Assembly: GCF_964355755.1 (NCBI RefSeq)
Contig: NC_092670.1
Location: 23,435,201 to 23,499,200, forward strand
Direction of reading: 5' to 3'
DNA from: Antedon mediterranea
Taxonomy: Eukaryota > Echinodermata > Crinoidea > Comatulida > Antedonidae
Length of the DNA: 64,000 nucleotides
Every line of letters starts with the position of its first letter. Within the stretch, counting starts at the first letter, position 1. Below the pieces are notes generated by a model. The model worked only from the letters and a program-made list of their open reading frames with translations, was not told where the DNA came from and did no database searches. This document shows positions 48,408 to 60,400 of this stretch, one piece after another. The translations under genes were made by a program, and so were the position numbers.

Positions 48408-51190
48408 ACCATCATTTTGGGTATATGGAACACAATGCATTATATATGATAATTATTATATAATGAGCAATGAGGCCGTTTTTTTTTTCTTTTTTTTTTT
48501 TTTTTTATTCATACTCATCCAACAGCGAGTAACTCGCCAATTACAGGATGGATAAACTATTTAATAATTTATCGTGCTTATAAACTAAGTCTCATTTGAG
48601 GCTTAGGGAGTGGAGTTGAAAGAGTCATGAGTTACAACCCTGCACTAGGTCAGGATTGAACCCGGGACCTTGGGATTGGAAGGCAAGCACGTTAACCACC
48701 AAGCTACAGCTCCACTTCCTATATTAAAGCATTGTGTTCATGTGGTATCATTTTGGGTATATGGAACACAATGCATTATATATGATGAATAAACCACTGT
48801 AATATGAGGCCGTTTTCCTATGTTAAAGCATTGTGTTCCTGCTGGGGTTATCATTTTGGGTATATGGAACACAATGCATTATAATGATAAATAAACCATT
48901 GTAATAAGCAATGAGGCCGTTTTCCTATGTTAAAGCATTGTGTTCCTGGGGTATCATTTTGGGTATATGAAACACAATGCATTATATATGATGAATAAAC
49001 CACTATAAGCAATGAGGCCGTTTTCCTATGTTAAAGCATTGTGTTCCTGTGGTATCATTTTGGGTATATGGAACACAATGCATTATATATGATAAATAAA
49101 CCACTGTAATAAGCAATGAGGCCGTTTTCTATGTTAAAGCATTGTGTTCATGTGGTATCATTTTGGGTATATGGAACACAATGCATTATATATAATGAAT
49201 AAACCACTGTAATAAGCAATGAGGCCGTTTTCCTATGTTAAAGTATTGTGTTCCTGGGGTATCATTTTGGGTATATGAAACACAATGTATTATATATGAT
49301 GAATAAACCACTGTAATAAGCAATGAGGCCGTTTTCTATGTTAAAGCATTGTGTTCATGTGGTATCATTTTGGGTATATGGAACACAATGCATTATATAT
49401 AATGAATAAACCACTGTAATAAGCAATGAGGCCGTTTTCCTATGTTAAAGCATTGTGTTCCTGGGGTATCATTTTGGGTATATGGAACACAATGCATTAT
49501 AGATAATGAATTAACCACTGTAATGAGGCCGTTTTCCTATGTTAAAGCATTGTGTTCCTGGGGTATCATTTTGGGTATATGGAACACAATGCATTATAGA
49601 TAATGAATTAACCACTGTAATAAGCAATGAGGCCGTTTTTCTATGTTAAAGCATTGTGTTCATGTGGTATCATTTTGAGTATGTAACACAATGCATTTAT
49701 ACAGTAATGAATAAACCACTTCAATAAGCAATGAGGCCGTTTTCCTATGTTAAAGCATTGTGTTCCTGTGGTATCATTTTGGGTATATGGAACACAATGC
49801 ATTATAGGCTAATGAATAAACCACTGTAATGAGGCCGTTTTCCTATGTTAAAGCATTGTGTTCCTGGGGTATCATTTTGGGTATATGGAACACAATGCAT
49901 TATATATAATGAATAAACCACTGTAATATGAGGCCGTTTTCCTATGTTAAAGCATTGTGTTCCTGGGGTATCATTTTGGGTATATGGAACACAATGCATT
50001 ATATTTGATGAATAAACCACTGTAATAAGCAATGAGGCCGTTTTCTATGTTAAAGCATTGTGTTCATGTGGTATCATTTTGGGTATATGGAACACAATGC
50101 ATTATATATAATGAATAAACCACTGTAATAAGCAATGAGGCCGTTTTCCTATGTTAAAGCATTGTGTTCATGTGGTATCATTTTGAGTATGTAACACAAT
50201 GCATTTATACAGTAATGAATAAACCACTTCAATAAGCAAAGAGGCCGTTTTCCTATGTTAAAGCATTGTGTTCCTGTGGTATCATTTTGGGTATATGGAA
50301 CACAATGCATTATAGGCTAATGAAAAAACCACTGTAATATGAGGCCGTTTTCCTATGTTAAAGCATTGTGTTCCTGGGGTATCATTTTGGGTATATGGAA
50401 CACAATGCATTATATAATGAATAAACCACTGTAATATGAGGCCGTTTTCCTATGTTAAAGCATTGTGTTCCTGGGGTATCATTTTGGGTATATGGAACAC
50501 AATGCATTATATTTGATGAATAAACCACTGTAATAAGCAATGAGGCCGTTTTCCTATATTATAGAATTGTGTTCCTTGGGTATCATTTTGGTTAATGGAA
50601 CACAATGCATTATATATAATGAATAAACCACTGTAATATGAGGCCGTTTTCCTATGTTAAAGCATTGTGTTCCTGGGGTATCATTTTGGGTATATGGAAC
50701 ACAATGCATTATAGATAATGAATTAACCACAGTAATAAGCAATGAGGCCGTTTTCCTATGTTAAAGCATTGTGTTCCTGGGGTATCATTTTGGGTATATG
50801 GAACACAATGCATTATATTTGATGAATAAACCACTGTAATAAGCAATGAGGCCGTTTTCCTATATTATAGAATTGTGGTCCTGTGGTATCATTTTGGGTA
50901 TATGGAACACAATGCATTATATATAATGAATAAACCACTGTAATATGAGGCCGTTTTTCTATATTAAAGCATTGTGTTCCTGGGGTATCATTTTGGGTAT
51001 ATGAAACACAATGCATTATATATAATGTTTAAACCACTATATAACAATAAAGAGCAATGAGGCCGTTTTGCTATGTTATAGCATTGTGTTCCTGGGGTAT
51101 CATTTTGGTTATATGGAACACAATGCATTATATATAATAAATAAACCACTGTAATATGAGGCCGTTTTCCTATGTTAAAGCATTTTGTTC
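48408..51190 (+). repeat. 104-bp satellite array, left arm, about 25 copies
   Basis: Monomers of about 104 bp (ACCACTGTAATAAGCAATGA, GGCCGTTTTCCTATGTTAAA, GCATTGTGTTCCTGGGGTAT, CATTTTGGGTATATGGAACA, CAATGCATTATATATAATG). Recurrent variants are TGTGGTATC for GGGGTATC and monomers lacking AAGCA. Each monomer has an internal inverted repeat (CATTGTGTTCC / GGAACACAATG). The array is interrupted in its first monomer by the SINE at 48481-48716 and stands in inverted orientation to 52205-54455. Confidence 0.95.
48481..48716 (-). mobile_element. tRNA-derived SINE, copy 2, inserted in the satellite
   Basis: On the minus strand: tRNA-like head GGAGCTGTAGCTTGGTGGTT (A box), CCGGGTTCAATCCTGACC (B box), a body shared with 11885-12078, the end GGCGAGTTACTCGCTGTTGG and a poly(A) tail read as a T run at about 48481-48507. 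It splits a satellite monomer between GAGGCCGTTTT and CCTATATTAAAGC, so it arrived after the array formed. Confidence 0.9.
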
Positions 51191-52204
51191 CATATAAATG
51201 TTCCATATAGGTTGCTCCATCCATATTGCAAAAAAAAAATAACTATCGAGCCATATCACTGATTTTTTAAATTTACGTTTTTACAAAATGTACACTTATG
51301 AAAGACCATACAATTCCAAAGCATTTTTTAAACCTAATAAAGATTTTGAAAAAAAAACCAACAAAAAACGTTCATGAATGAAATTTTGTTTCTGTGAATA
51401 GAGCAACCTATATTGAACATATAAAAGAAGTTTCAAATGTTTTTAAATTCGAAAAGTATTTTTTATCGATGTTTTTTGTATATGTTTTTAAGCAAAATTC
51501 TATCCATAACCTAATTTTTAATGTTCAATGTGATATTTATTGAAGTGCTTTGAATACGCTGATGAAATTTGGAGGTATGAAACTTTGTTAGGAGTAGAAT
51601 CAGCTTCCAGCATTAAATGTTAAAAATATGTTTATATTACTCATTAATTAATAATAATTATTAATAAATTAATAGAAAACTAGAGAGGGCGCTTTTCGAC
51701 AAGGAAATGAATGTTTTTTTATGTGTGTTATTTTTCCGCTCGAGTTTATTCAATGTACTGTAATATACACTGTTACATACTATTTTATTGGGAAGTAATT
51801 ATTTTTGTGTGAATCTTCTTGGAGTTGTTTGAAAGCCTATCCGCTTACTTCTTTTCTTCAGAAAACATCTAATTTAGGTCTTAAAGTGACAAAAATAAAC
51901 CAGATTTTGCCCACACACACTTCATCTCCTGAACTAACATAGTACAGTATAAGTCAAATTAATTGTTTTACATTTTTTTTATTGAAATCAATCTGCCTCA
52001 AAAAATATTATAATAGTAACAATAACAGAAAGGTAGATAGGTATTTTTATAATTTTTAAATTTAAAAATGTAAACAAAAAAACAACTGAATAAATGTTTA
52101 TACATACATTATAAATGAAATAAAATAACTACTATTTTAGTAATGCATACACAAGTACAGAATATCAGAAATCAATGAATTATGTTTCTAAATATGGCAT
52201 TATT
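51191..52204. other. Central spacer of the large inverted repeat
   Basis: AT-rich, about 1 kb. Contains a smaller inverted repeat at 51195-51425 and nothing else recognisable; no transposase frame. Confidence 0.6.
51195..51425. repeat. Inverted repeat (ATGTTCCATATAGGTTGCTC) inside the spacer
   Basis: ATGTTCCATATAGGTTGCTC near 51198-51217 is mirrored by GAGCAACCTATATTGAACAT near 51403-51422. Possibly a MITE of about 230 bp, or the spacer-proximal ends of the arms. Confidence 0.65.
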
Positions 52205-54455
52205 AGGCATAGGAAAACGGCCTCTTTGCTTATTGAAGTGGTTTATTTATTACTGTATAAATGCATTGTGTTACATACTCAAAATGATACCCCAGGAACA
52301 CAATGCTTTAACATAGGAAAACGGCCTCATTGCTTATTACAGTGGTTAATTCATTATCTATAATGCATTGTGTTCCATATACCCAAAATGATACCCCAGG
52401 AACACAATGCTTTAACATAGGAAAACTACCTCATTGCTTATTGAAGTGGTTTATTCATTATACTGTATATAATGCATTGTGTTCCATATACTCAAAATGA
52501 TACCCCAGGAACACAATGCTTTAACATAGGAAAACGGCCTCATTGCTTATTACAGTGGTTTATTCATTATATATAATGCATTGTGTTCCATATACCCAAA
52601 ATGATACCCCAGGAACACAATACTTTAACGAGGAAAACGGCCTCATTGCTTATTACAGTGGTTTATTCATCATATATAATGCATTGTGCTCCATATACCC
52701 AAAATGATACCCCAGGAACACAATGCTTTAACATAGGAAAACGGCCTCATATTACAGTAGTTTATTCATTATAGTGTATATAATGCATTGTGTTCCATAC
52801 CCCGATACTCCAGGAACACAATGCTTTAACATAGGAAAACGGCCTCATATTACAGTGGTTTATTCATCATATATAATGCATTGTGTTCCATATACCCAAA
52901 ATGATACTCCAGGAACACAATGCTTTAACATAGGAAAACGGCCTCATATTACAGTGGTTTATTCATCATATATAATGCATTGTGTTCCATATACCCAAAA
53001 TGATACCCCAGGAACACAATGCTTTAACATAGGAAAAGGGCCTCATATTACAGTGGTTTATTCATTAGCCTATAATGCATTGTGTTCCATATACTCAAAA
53101 TGATACCCCAGGAACACAATGCTTTAACATAGGAAAACGGCCTCATTGCTTATTACAGTGGTTTATTCATTATATAATGCATTGTGTTCCATATACCCAA
53201 AATGATACCCCAGGAACACAATACTCATAGGAAAACGGCCTCATTGCTTATTACAGTGGTTTATTAATTATATATAATGCATTGTGTTCCATGTACCCAA
53301 AATGATACCCCAGGAACACAATGCTTTAACATAGGAAAACGGCCTCATTGCTTATTACAGTGGTTTATTCATTATATATAATGCATTGTGTTCCATATAC
53401 CCAAAATGATACCACAGGAACACAATGCTTTAACATAGAAAAACGGCCTCATTGCTTATTACAGTGGTTTATTCATCATATATAATGCATTGTGTTCCAT
53501 ATACCCAAAATGATACCCAAGGAACACAATGCTTTAACATAGGAAAACGGCCTCATTGCTTACAGTGGTTTATTCATCATATATAATGCATTGTGTTCCA
53601 TATACCCAAAATGATACCCCAGGAACACAATGCTTTAACATAGGAAAACGGCCTCATTGCTTATTACAGTGGTTTATTCATTATATATAATGCATCGTGT
53701 TCCATATACCCAAAATGATACCACATGAACACAATGCTTTAACATAGGAAAACGGCCTCATTGCTTATTACAGTGGTTTATTCATTATATATAATGCATT
53801 GTGTTCCATATACCCAAAATGATACCACAGGAACACAATGCTTTAACATAGGAAAACGGCCTCATTGCTTATTACAGTGGTTTATTCATTATATATAATG
53901 CATTGTGTTCCATATACCCAAAATGATACCCCATGAACACAATGCTTTAACATAGGAAAACGGCCTCATATTACAGTGGTTTATTCATCATATATAATGC
54001 ATTGTGTTCCATATACCCAAAATGATACCCCAGGAACACAATGCTTTAACATAGGAAAACGGCCTCATTGCTTATTACAGTGGTTTATTCATTATATATA
54101 ATGCATCGTGTTCCATATACCCAAAATGATACCACATGAACACAATGCTTTAACATAGGAAAACGGCCTCATTGCTTATTACAGTGGTTTATTCATTATA
54201 TATAATGCATTGTGTTCCATATACCCAAAATGATACCACAGGAACACAATGCTTTAACATAGGAAAACGGCCTCATTGCTTATTACAGTGGTTTATTCAT
54301 TATATATAATGCATTGTGTTCCATATACCCAAAATGATACCCCATGAACACAATGCTTTAACATAGGAAAACGGCCTCATATTACAGTGGTTTATTCATC
54401 ATATATAATGCATTGTGTTCCATATACCCAAAATGATACCACAGGAACACAGTAC
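52205..54455 (-). repeat. 104-bp satellite array, right arm (reverse orientation), about 22 copies
   Basis: Reverse complement of the left-arm satellite (CATAGGAAAACGGCCTCATT, GCTTATTACAGTGGTTTATT, CATTATATATAATGCATTGT, GTTCCATATACCCAAAATGA, TACCCCAGGAACACAATGC). A block of about four monomers (about 53640-53960) recurs almost exactly at about 54050-54390, showing recent higher-order duplication. Confidence 0.95.
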
Positions 54456-54779
54456 TTTAATTTCACTATGGTTACTTAATTTTACTTAATCTTTATTAAT
54501 ACAAATATATTGATTTCCAAAGTGGTTCACAAAAGTTCTACAAAACTAAATGAAAATGATACACATTAATAAAACGCAAATTCAAGAAATGTTTCTACAC
54601 TTCATACAAAAGAAAACTTTTAGAGGAAATCATGGAAGTGAATTGGATTAACACATCTACTTTGCAGAAAATGTAAACAAATAATACTGTAACTGAATTG
54701 ATAAGCACTGATCCCTTTAAACTTTACTATAAAACACTATCAATTACGAAGGGAAAAAAAACATGTTTCCACTACTTGA

Positions 54780-54935
54780 TAGAGAGTAGAGAATGCTCGA
54801 TTGTCGAAATGACGCTCTCCCTCAATATCCAATCACATCTTCCTTTAAAACTCCCTAAGTTGTTAATAATCAATGTCCATGAGCATGTTCATGTCTTCAT
54901 TTTGACGGTCCGAATATAGCTCCTGGAGCTCTGTA
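54780..54935. repeat. Outer right arm of the large inverted repeat
   Basis: TAGAGAGTAGAGAATGCTCG, TCGAAATGACGCTCTCCCTC, AATATCCAATCACATCTTCC, ACTCCCTAAGTTGTTAATAA and TCAATGTCCATGAGCATG mirror 47895-48062 with about 10% differences by eye. Confidence 0.85.
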
Positions 54936-55194
54936 TAAAGTAGATGTATTATTGAGGGCGCTGTTGTAAATGATAACTTTTTGAATACGGTACATGGCGG
55001 TGTGAACGGTGAACTAGTGTAGACCCTAACTAGGCCTACCGTTTTCTTGTAAACAAAATAGAAATGCGTTATTAACAATATAATAAAGAATATGCTTTAA
55101 ACTTGTTGACAACATATATAACGATATACACTGAAACCTTAACTATGTCGAAAAGTATGTAAAGCATTACATTTTTGTAATTTAATAATTGTAG

Positions 55195-55500
55195 GCCCTA
55201 CTACCTAGAGGCAGCAGGCAGGGAGGGGAGGGGAGGGCTAGCTAGTTAGGGCTAGGCCTAGCCCTAGCGGCTAGCCCTAGGCCCTCCCTAGGCTAGCTAG
55301 GGCCTAGGCTGACCAAGCTAGCTACTGGGCTAGGCCCTAGCTAGCCTACCTATTAGGCCTAGCTAGGTTAGATTGGTGGTACGCGAGCGTACCATTTAGA
55401 TTTAGCCTAGGCCTAGATCCGATCGATTGATCACTCCTGTACCATCTGCTGGGTCCGATCGCTTCGCTCGTGTACCATCTAGGGCCTAGCCTAGGTTGTG
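55195..55500. repeat. CTAG/TAGGCCTA palindrome-rich patch
   Basis: Very dense GCTAGCTAGG, CTAGGCCTAG and GCCCTAGC words over 300 bp, with a half-duplicated GTACCAT(C/T)TAG...CCTAG segment and GATCGATTGATC / CGATCGCTTCG palindromes. Similar words occur inside the 627-bp MITE and at 57235-57375. Confidence 0.7.
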
Positions 55501-55634
55501 CCCACATGTGGTTCTCAAATACAAAGTGTAGGCCTAGGCCTAATTTCAACGTAAAAAACTGGCGATTTTAAATGTAAACGTACCGTACCGTAGGAATATA
55601 GTATAGGCCTAATACGTGTTTGCAGGAACGAAAA

Positions 55635-56530
55635 TAGAAATGGTCGAGCGGTTAAGGCAGGGGCGCCGTTTACTGTACCTGTTATGCGCGATTTGAACGA
55701 TTTGCGCAATTTGAAATTGCGCAAGTTGATTGCGCAATTTGAAATTGCGCAAAGAATTCTTGCGCAATTTAAAATTGCGCAAGGATTTTTTTGCGCAATT
55801 TCAAATTGCGCAATCAACTTGCGCAATTTCAAATTGCGCAAGAAAATCTTTGCGCAATTTTAAATTGCGCTGCACAATTTGTAAATTGCGCAAGATAGTT
55901 CTTGCGCAATATGACACCTTTGCGCAATTTGAAAACGAACTGTAAATTTTCCCATACATGGCTAGGCTAGGCCTAGGCAGAGGAGTTTAAAATTTAGTAT
56001 TTTATTATATAAATAAGACCATTTCAATGAAGATAATGTTTAAAACTCACTTTTTAAGTTTTTAATATTAGTTTAAGCTAGGCCATGTAACCTAGTCAGT
56101 ATCAGTAGTCCAGACCCTAGCTAGGCTAGAGTAGTATAGACGGCCGCCCGCGCCGCGCCCGCCTGGTGGAACACCACCGCTTCGTTTCCCTTCGTCGGTT
56201 CTTCGACGGTATGCTAACTTATAACAATATTTGCAGTACTAAAATAAGGAAATGCGATATTTATCTTTAAGTTTGAATCATTCTTAGAAATTACTATAAA
56301 AATATGGGTGTGCATGATTTCACAATCTGTCGAAAAACCTTGCGCAATTTGCAGATTACTTGCGCAATTTAATACGTTGCTTGCGCAATTTGAAACACAT
56401 GTTTCAATTCAAATTGCGCAAGGATTTTTTTTGCGCAATTTCAAATTGCGCAAATCGTTCAAATCGCGCATAACATACCTAAAGAGAAAACAATATCAGC
56501 ATGGGTTCGAGGCTGACTCGCTGACTCGCT
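55635..56530 (+). mobile_element. tRNA-like SINE or pseudo-tRNA split by the foldback element
   Basis: Left of the insertion: ATGGTCGAGCGGTTAAGGCA, a good A box of the Leu/Ser tRNA type. Right of the insertion: CATGGGTTCGAGGCTGACTC, a B box. Removing 55680-56475 and one TACC copy would bring the boxes to a spacing usual for a tRNA with a variable arm. The acceptor ends do not pair well, so a tRNA-derived SINE head is more likely than a tRNA gene. Confidence 0.6.
55680..56475. mobile_element. 796-bp foldback element built of TTGCGCAA palindromes
   Basis: Terminal inverted repeats TGTTATGCGCGATTTGAACG and CGTTCAAATCGCGCATAACA, flanked by TACC (55676-55679 and 56476-56479) as a probable 4-bp target duplication. 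I count 14 TTGCGCAA sites in 55700-55930 and 6 in 56340-56465, mostly paired as TTGCGCAATTT.AAATTGCGCAA. The middle holds GGCCGCCCGCGCCGCGCCCG and the GGTGGAACACCACC palindrome. No open frame of substance. Confidence 0.85.
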
Positions 56531-57431
56531 CCCAGTTCTGGTAGTGGAAGTCTTCTCAGATAAGGACTATAAACTGTAGGTCCAATGTACACCTGTTATA
56601 ATCTGTGTGCACTAAATTAATTATCTAGCAAAACTTAAAGATGTATTGTCCCTTTAAACTTAGAAAATTAAGAACAAAATATTCTAAATTTAAATTGGCC
56701 ATATCAAAGTAATATTAAAGTTATTCACTTTAAGTCGAAAATTCGAGCCAAAAAAAAAAGTAAACAAAGATTTCAAACCACGAGTTATAGGATTGTTTAC
56801 AACTCGTCACGGTTGAGAAGGTGTTTTCACACAGATTGTGAGGAAGTTTTATGATTATGCATACAGAGTAGCCAAACAAGCACGTTGCATTATGAGATAT
56901 ATTTTGATCGAAAACTTTGACTGGAAGTCAAAGTTATTTTTTTAACAAAAAAACGTCTGTATTTACAGTTAAATGATTTTTTACTTTAAAATGACCAACT
57001 TTTTTTTTTGAAATATTTTATTTTTTTGGAAATTAGTCAAAGGGACAATACATCTTTAATTTAGTAAACAGTGTTACATCATATGATTAAAATCAGTACT
57101 GAAAGTATAAACCAACATAATATATACACCATTGAATACAAATTCTAGAAGTAACGCACGATTTACCAAGTTTTGCCCTTACATAAATTTATATATAGAT
57201 TAGAAGCAGTTAGTTTAACTTTAAGGAAGGAGGCCAGCTAAAACCGCCTAGCTAGTCTAGCTTAGCCTAATAATTAGCTAGGATAGCTAGGCCCTATTCT
57301 ATAGAATTAGCCGGCCAGAGCAGAGGGCGTATATCTAAATCTAAGAGGCCCCTCCTAGCTAGCTAACCTAACCTGAATGTTAATACAGTATTACTGTATT
57401 TATACCATACCATATTAAATTATGTGTTTTG

Positions 57432-60400
57432 ATGTTTATAGTTTGGCAGCATCCATTTGTAAATATTTTTAAGCACTATCATATCGAAGAATGGAAAAAG
57501 TCAAGCAAAGAAGGAGAGGTGATATCAGTAATGGTAAGGCAACCCTTGCTGTAATGGCACCAGGTACTGTTTTAAACCAAAACCCCTCCCCAATAACAAT
57601 AATCAGATTGACTGGATTACAGTGTGATGTTTTGTTTTAAATTTTAAGATGTACATTGTCATGAAAATTGTAATTATTATTTAATAAATTTATTGCCTTA
57701 GAATTGATAGCTTACCTTTATTTAAATCTAAAATTAAGAAGTTTAAAGTACTTTGAATTGTTCTTGCTGTCTTGTGTTGCTACATATGTTCCATTTTGTA
57801 AGTGGCAGGCTACTGAGTGTGAATTGAAATAACAAGAGAAAAAATTTTATAAATAAAAATGAATAAACAGAAATTGCAAAAGTTATGTACATTATTTATT
57901 TGGTAGATAGCCTAATTCTTGTTTTATTTATTTTCTTTTCTAACTTAAAAGTAAATTTCGGCTCTAAAACACATAATATTTCCTTTTTTTCAACACAGGA
58001 CAAAACTTTGAAATGCACTGTATACCGCATAACTGGTTCAATCCCTGCAGGCAACTACATCCAACTTCCACAGACATCCACCCAGTCATTGGGATTGACC
58101 GGTCGCTACCTCTACCTACTTTTCCGACCAGCTGGTGGAAAATATTTTGTAGTCCATCTGGATGTGGTGACAGATGATGATCTTGTTGTCCGGATTTCTT
58201 TTTCAAATCTTTTCAAGGAGTTTAAGAGTTCTTCAACTTGGCTACAGCTTCCGTTTGTTTGCAATGCAGGAAAGGATTCTATTGACCACTACACAGCACC
58301 TGCAGATAAGCAAGGTTAGAGACAAAATGTAAATTCTATTTATGGGTCTCAATTTACAAGAAACCGTAAAAAGGCAGATTAAGTCCTGTAGAGGGCCTGC
58401 TCCGGTTCCAGCGGCAGCACTGCAAATAAAATGTGTGTCAATGTTTCTTAGCAAAATGTGCCAATTGAGTAAAAAGATCATTCTAAGCATGCTCATGTGT
58501 TTCTGAATGCGCAGAATTATCTTTTTACTTGATAGCTGCGTGGCACGTCATAAAACCAAAAAGTCACTAATACTTTACGGGCGAATCTGAACTCGAGCAG
58601 GACTCCGAGCGAAGCAGGTGTGAAATACGCTTAATGCCTGGGAAAAGATTTATACAGTATAGGAAAGATGTTTATGCTTTAGTTTTATCACACATACTGA
58701 CTTTACACACACAAAACTGCAACCACTTAAATAAGTGAATATCAATCAAATACAATCCTTATAATACAAATGATTCAATCAAAATAATACTTTTAATTAC
58801 AGTGAGACATGGTCCAGCACCTAATACCACCAAATGGACAGTACTCGTACTTGATTTCCAGTACATTCTTTCCATGTACCTAAATCGCAAATATGCATAC
58901 CTCAAGAACATTCGGCTTTGTGCTAACCTCGCTGTGAAGAACATGTTTACGAGCGACATGCAGTATGAACCAGGTATAACACTGAAGAAGGCAAAGGATG
59001 CTGGGCTACTAGCCCATGGGGTTGCCCCAATACCAAGAGACATGATGTTTCATGTTCCAAAAGGTCAAAATTGGTATGACCTCTATGATTATATAAGGTA
59101 TGTCGTTTTCTCAGTATTTTTATTAAATTTTTCAATAAAAATTCATTATCCTGACAATAGTGAAATTGTGTGATAGACTATGAAAATATATGATTACTGT
59201 ATATATGTACAGTATTTATTATTTATGTTCACAAATAAATAAAATGTAACAATTCTTTGTAAAACAATGTGGTAACAAATTGTGTGCCTTGCATTTGATG
59301 TAAACTTCTAAAGAAATATTTAACAAAGGTTATTCAATCATAATATGTGTAAAGGAGTATTTTATTATATTAATGTTATTCTAACAACTTTAATAGATCA
59401 CACTCAACATTTGGAATAAATGTTATACAAGATGTGTAGCCATCAGGCATTGACAAGTGTTAATGCAGTATGTGAACGCTTATTAACAAGTATGTTACAA
59501 TTTGTTGTAGGTTCCCAGTATCAGCATCAAAAGTACCATTTGACTCCATACAAGTAGCTGCCAGCACAAGGATTGCCTCTAGCCCACAAAAGCAGCCTCC
59601 TCCACTAGGAACTCTCAGTCCACAACGAGTAGAATCTAAGCAAGTGCATGTAAGATATGAGATAATTTATCTATATTTTAAAAATAAGTTTGAAAATGGT
59701 ACATCTACCTTTTTATAATAAAGAACATCAGACAATAATTTTAGATGTGTATGCGTATATACACTACTTAAAGTAAGGTTTGTAGTACACTGTGTGTTTC
59801 CAAAAAAAAGGAAATAAAGTAAGGCTGTCTCTATTGTTATGCTACCACTACCATGGAGAATAGGCTTAAGGTTCTCCAGAAGGTTCTCCGGTGGAAACAT
59901 AGAGAAATTCTCAACCATATTTTATTTCTTTGTGGAAACACATGATGTACCACAAACCATACTTATTCACTTATTTACAATGCAAACCTTTTACTGTATG
60001 TATACAGTTATCAAGTATCAAGTAATAAGTCATCAAAATCACTATTTTTTTTATAGAATTGTTCTTGTTTCTATTCCATTACAGGTTGACAAGAAAACTG
60101 ATGAACGTGTTACTCAAATGGATAATCTTACCAAGCCAAAGAAAGAGCGGAAACGCCGTCCCAAGGTGACCGCTCAACTACCTACCGTGAACTTATCGAG
60201 TAAAGACCCATCGGTTCATGTAGGAGAACAAGGAGAAGTGCATGTGTTTGCTAAGGATCAGGATAATGTCACTTTACATAGGCATGATGCTGCATCAGGA
60301 TTAGTGAGTACATTATCTCATTTACATAGGCATGATGCTGTATCAGGATTGGTGAGTACATTATCTCATTTACATAGGCATGATGCTGTATCAGGATTGG

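Larger units (their letters stand above)
54456..57431. other. Intergenic region upstream of WDR90
   Basis: No exon recognised. Holds the outer right arm, a CTAG-rich patch (55195-55500), the tRNA-like fragments with the foldback insertion (55635-56530), and a second AGCTAGNCTAG-rich patch at 57235-57375. The WDR90 promoter probably lies in the last few hundred bases. Confidence 0.5.

Noticed and set aside
48408-54455. CRISPR-like array of regular repeats
   Set aside because: Monomers are contiguous 104-bp satellite units without variable spacers, in an animal genome with spliced genes.
55635-56530. A functional intron-containing tRNA gene
   Set aside because: The interrupting sequence is a transposon with inverted ends and a target duplication, far larger than a tRNA intron, and the acceptor arms do not pair convincingly.
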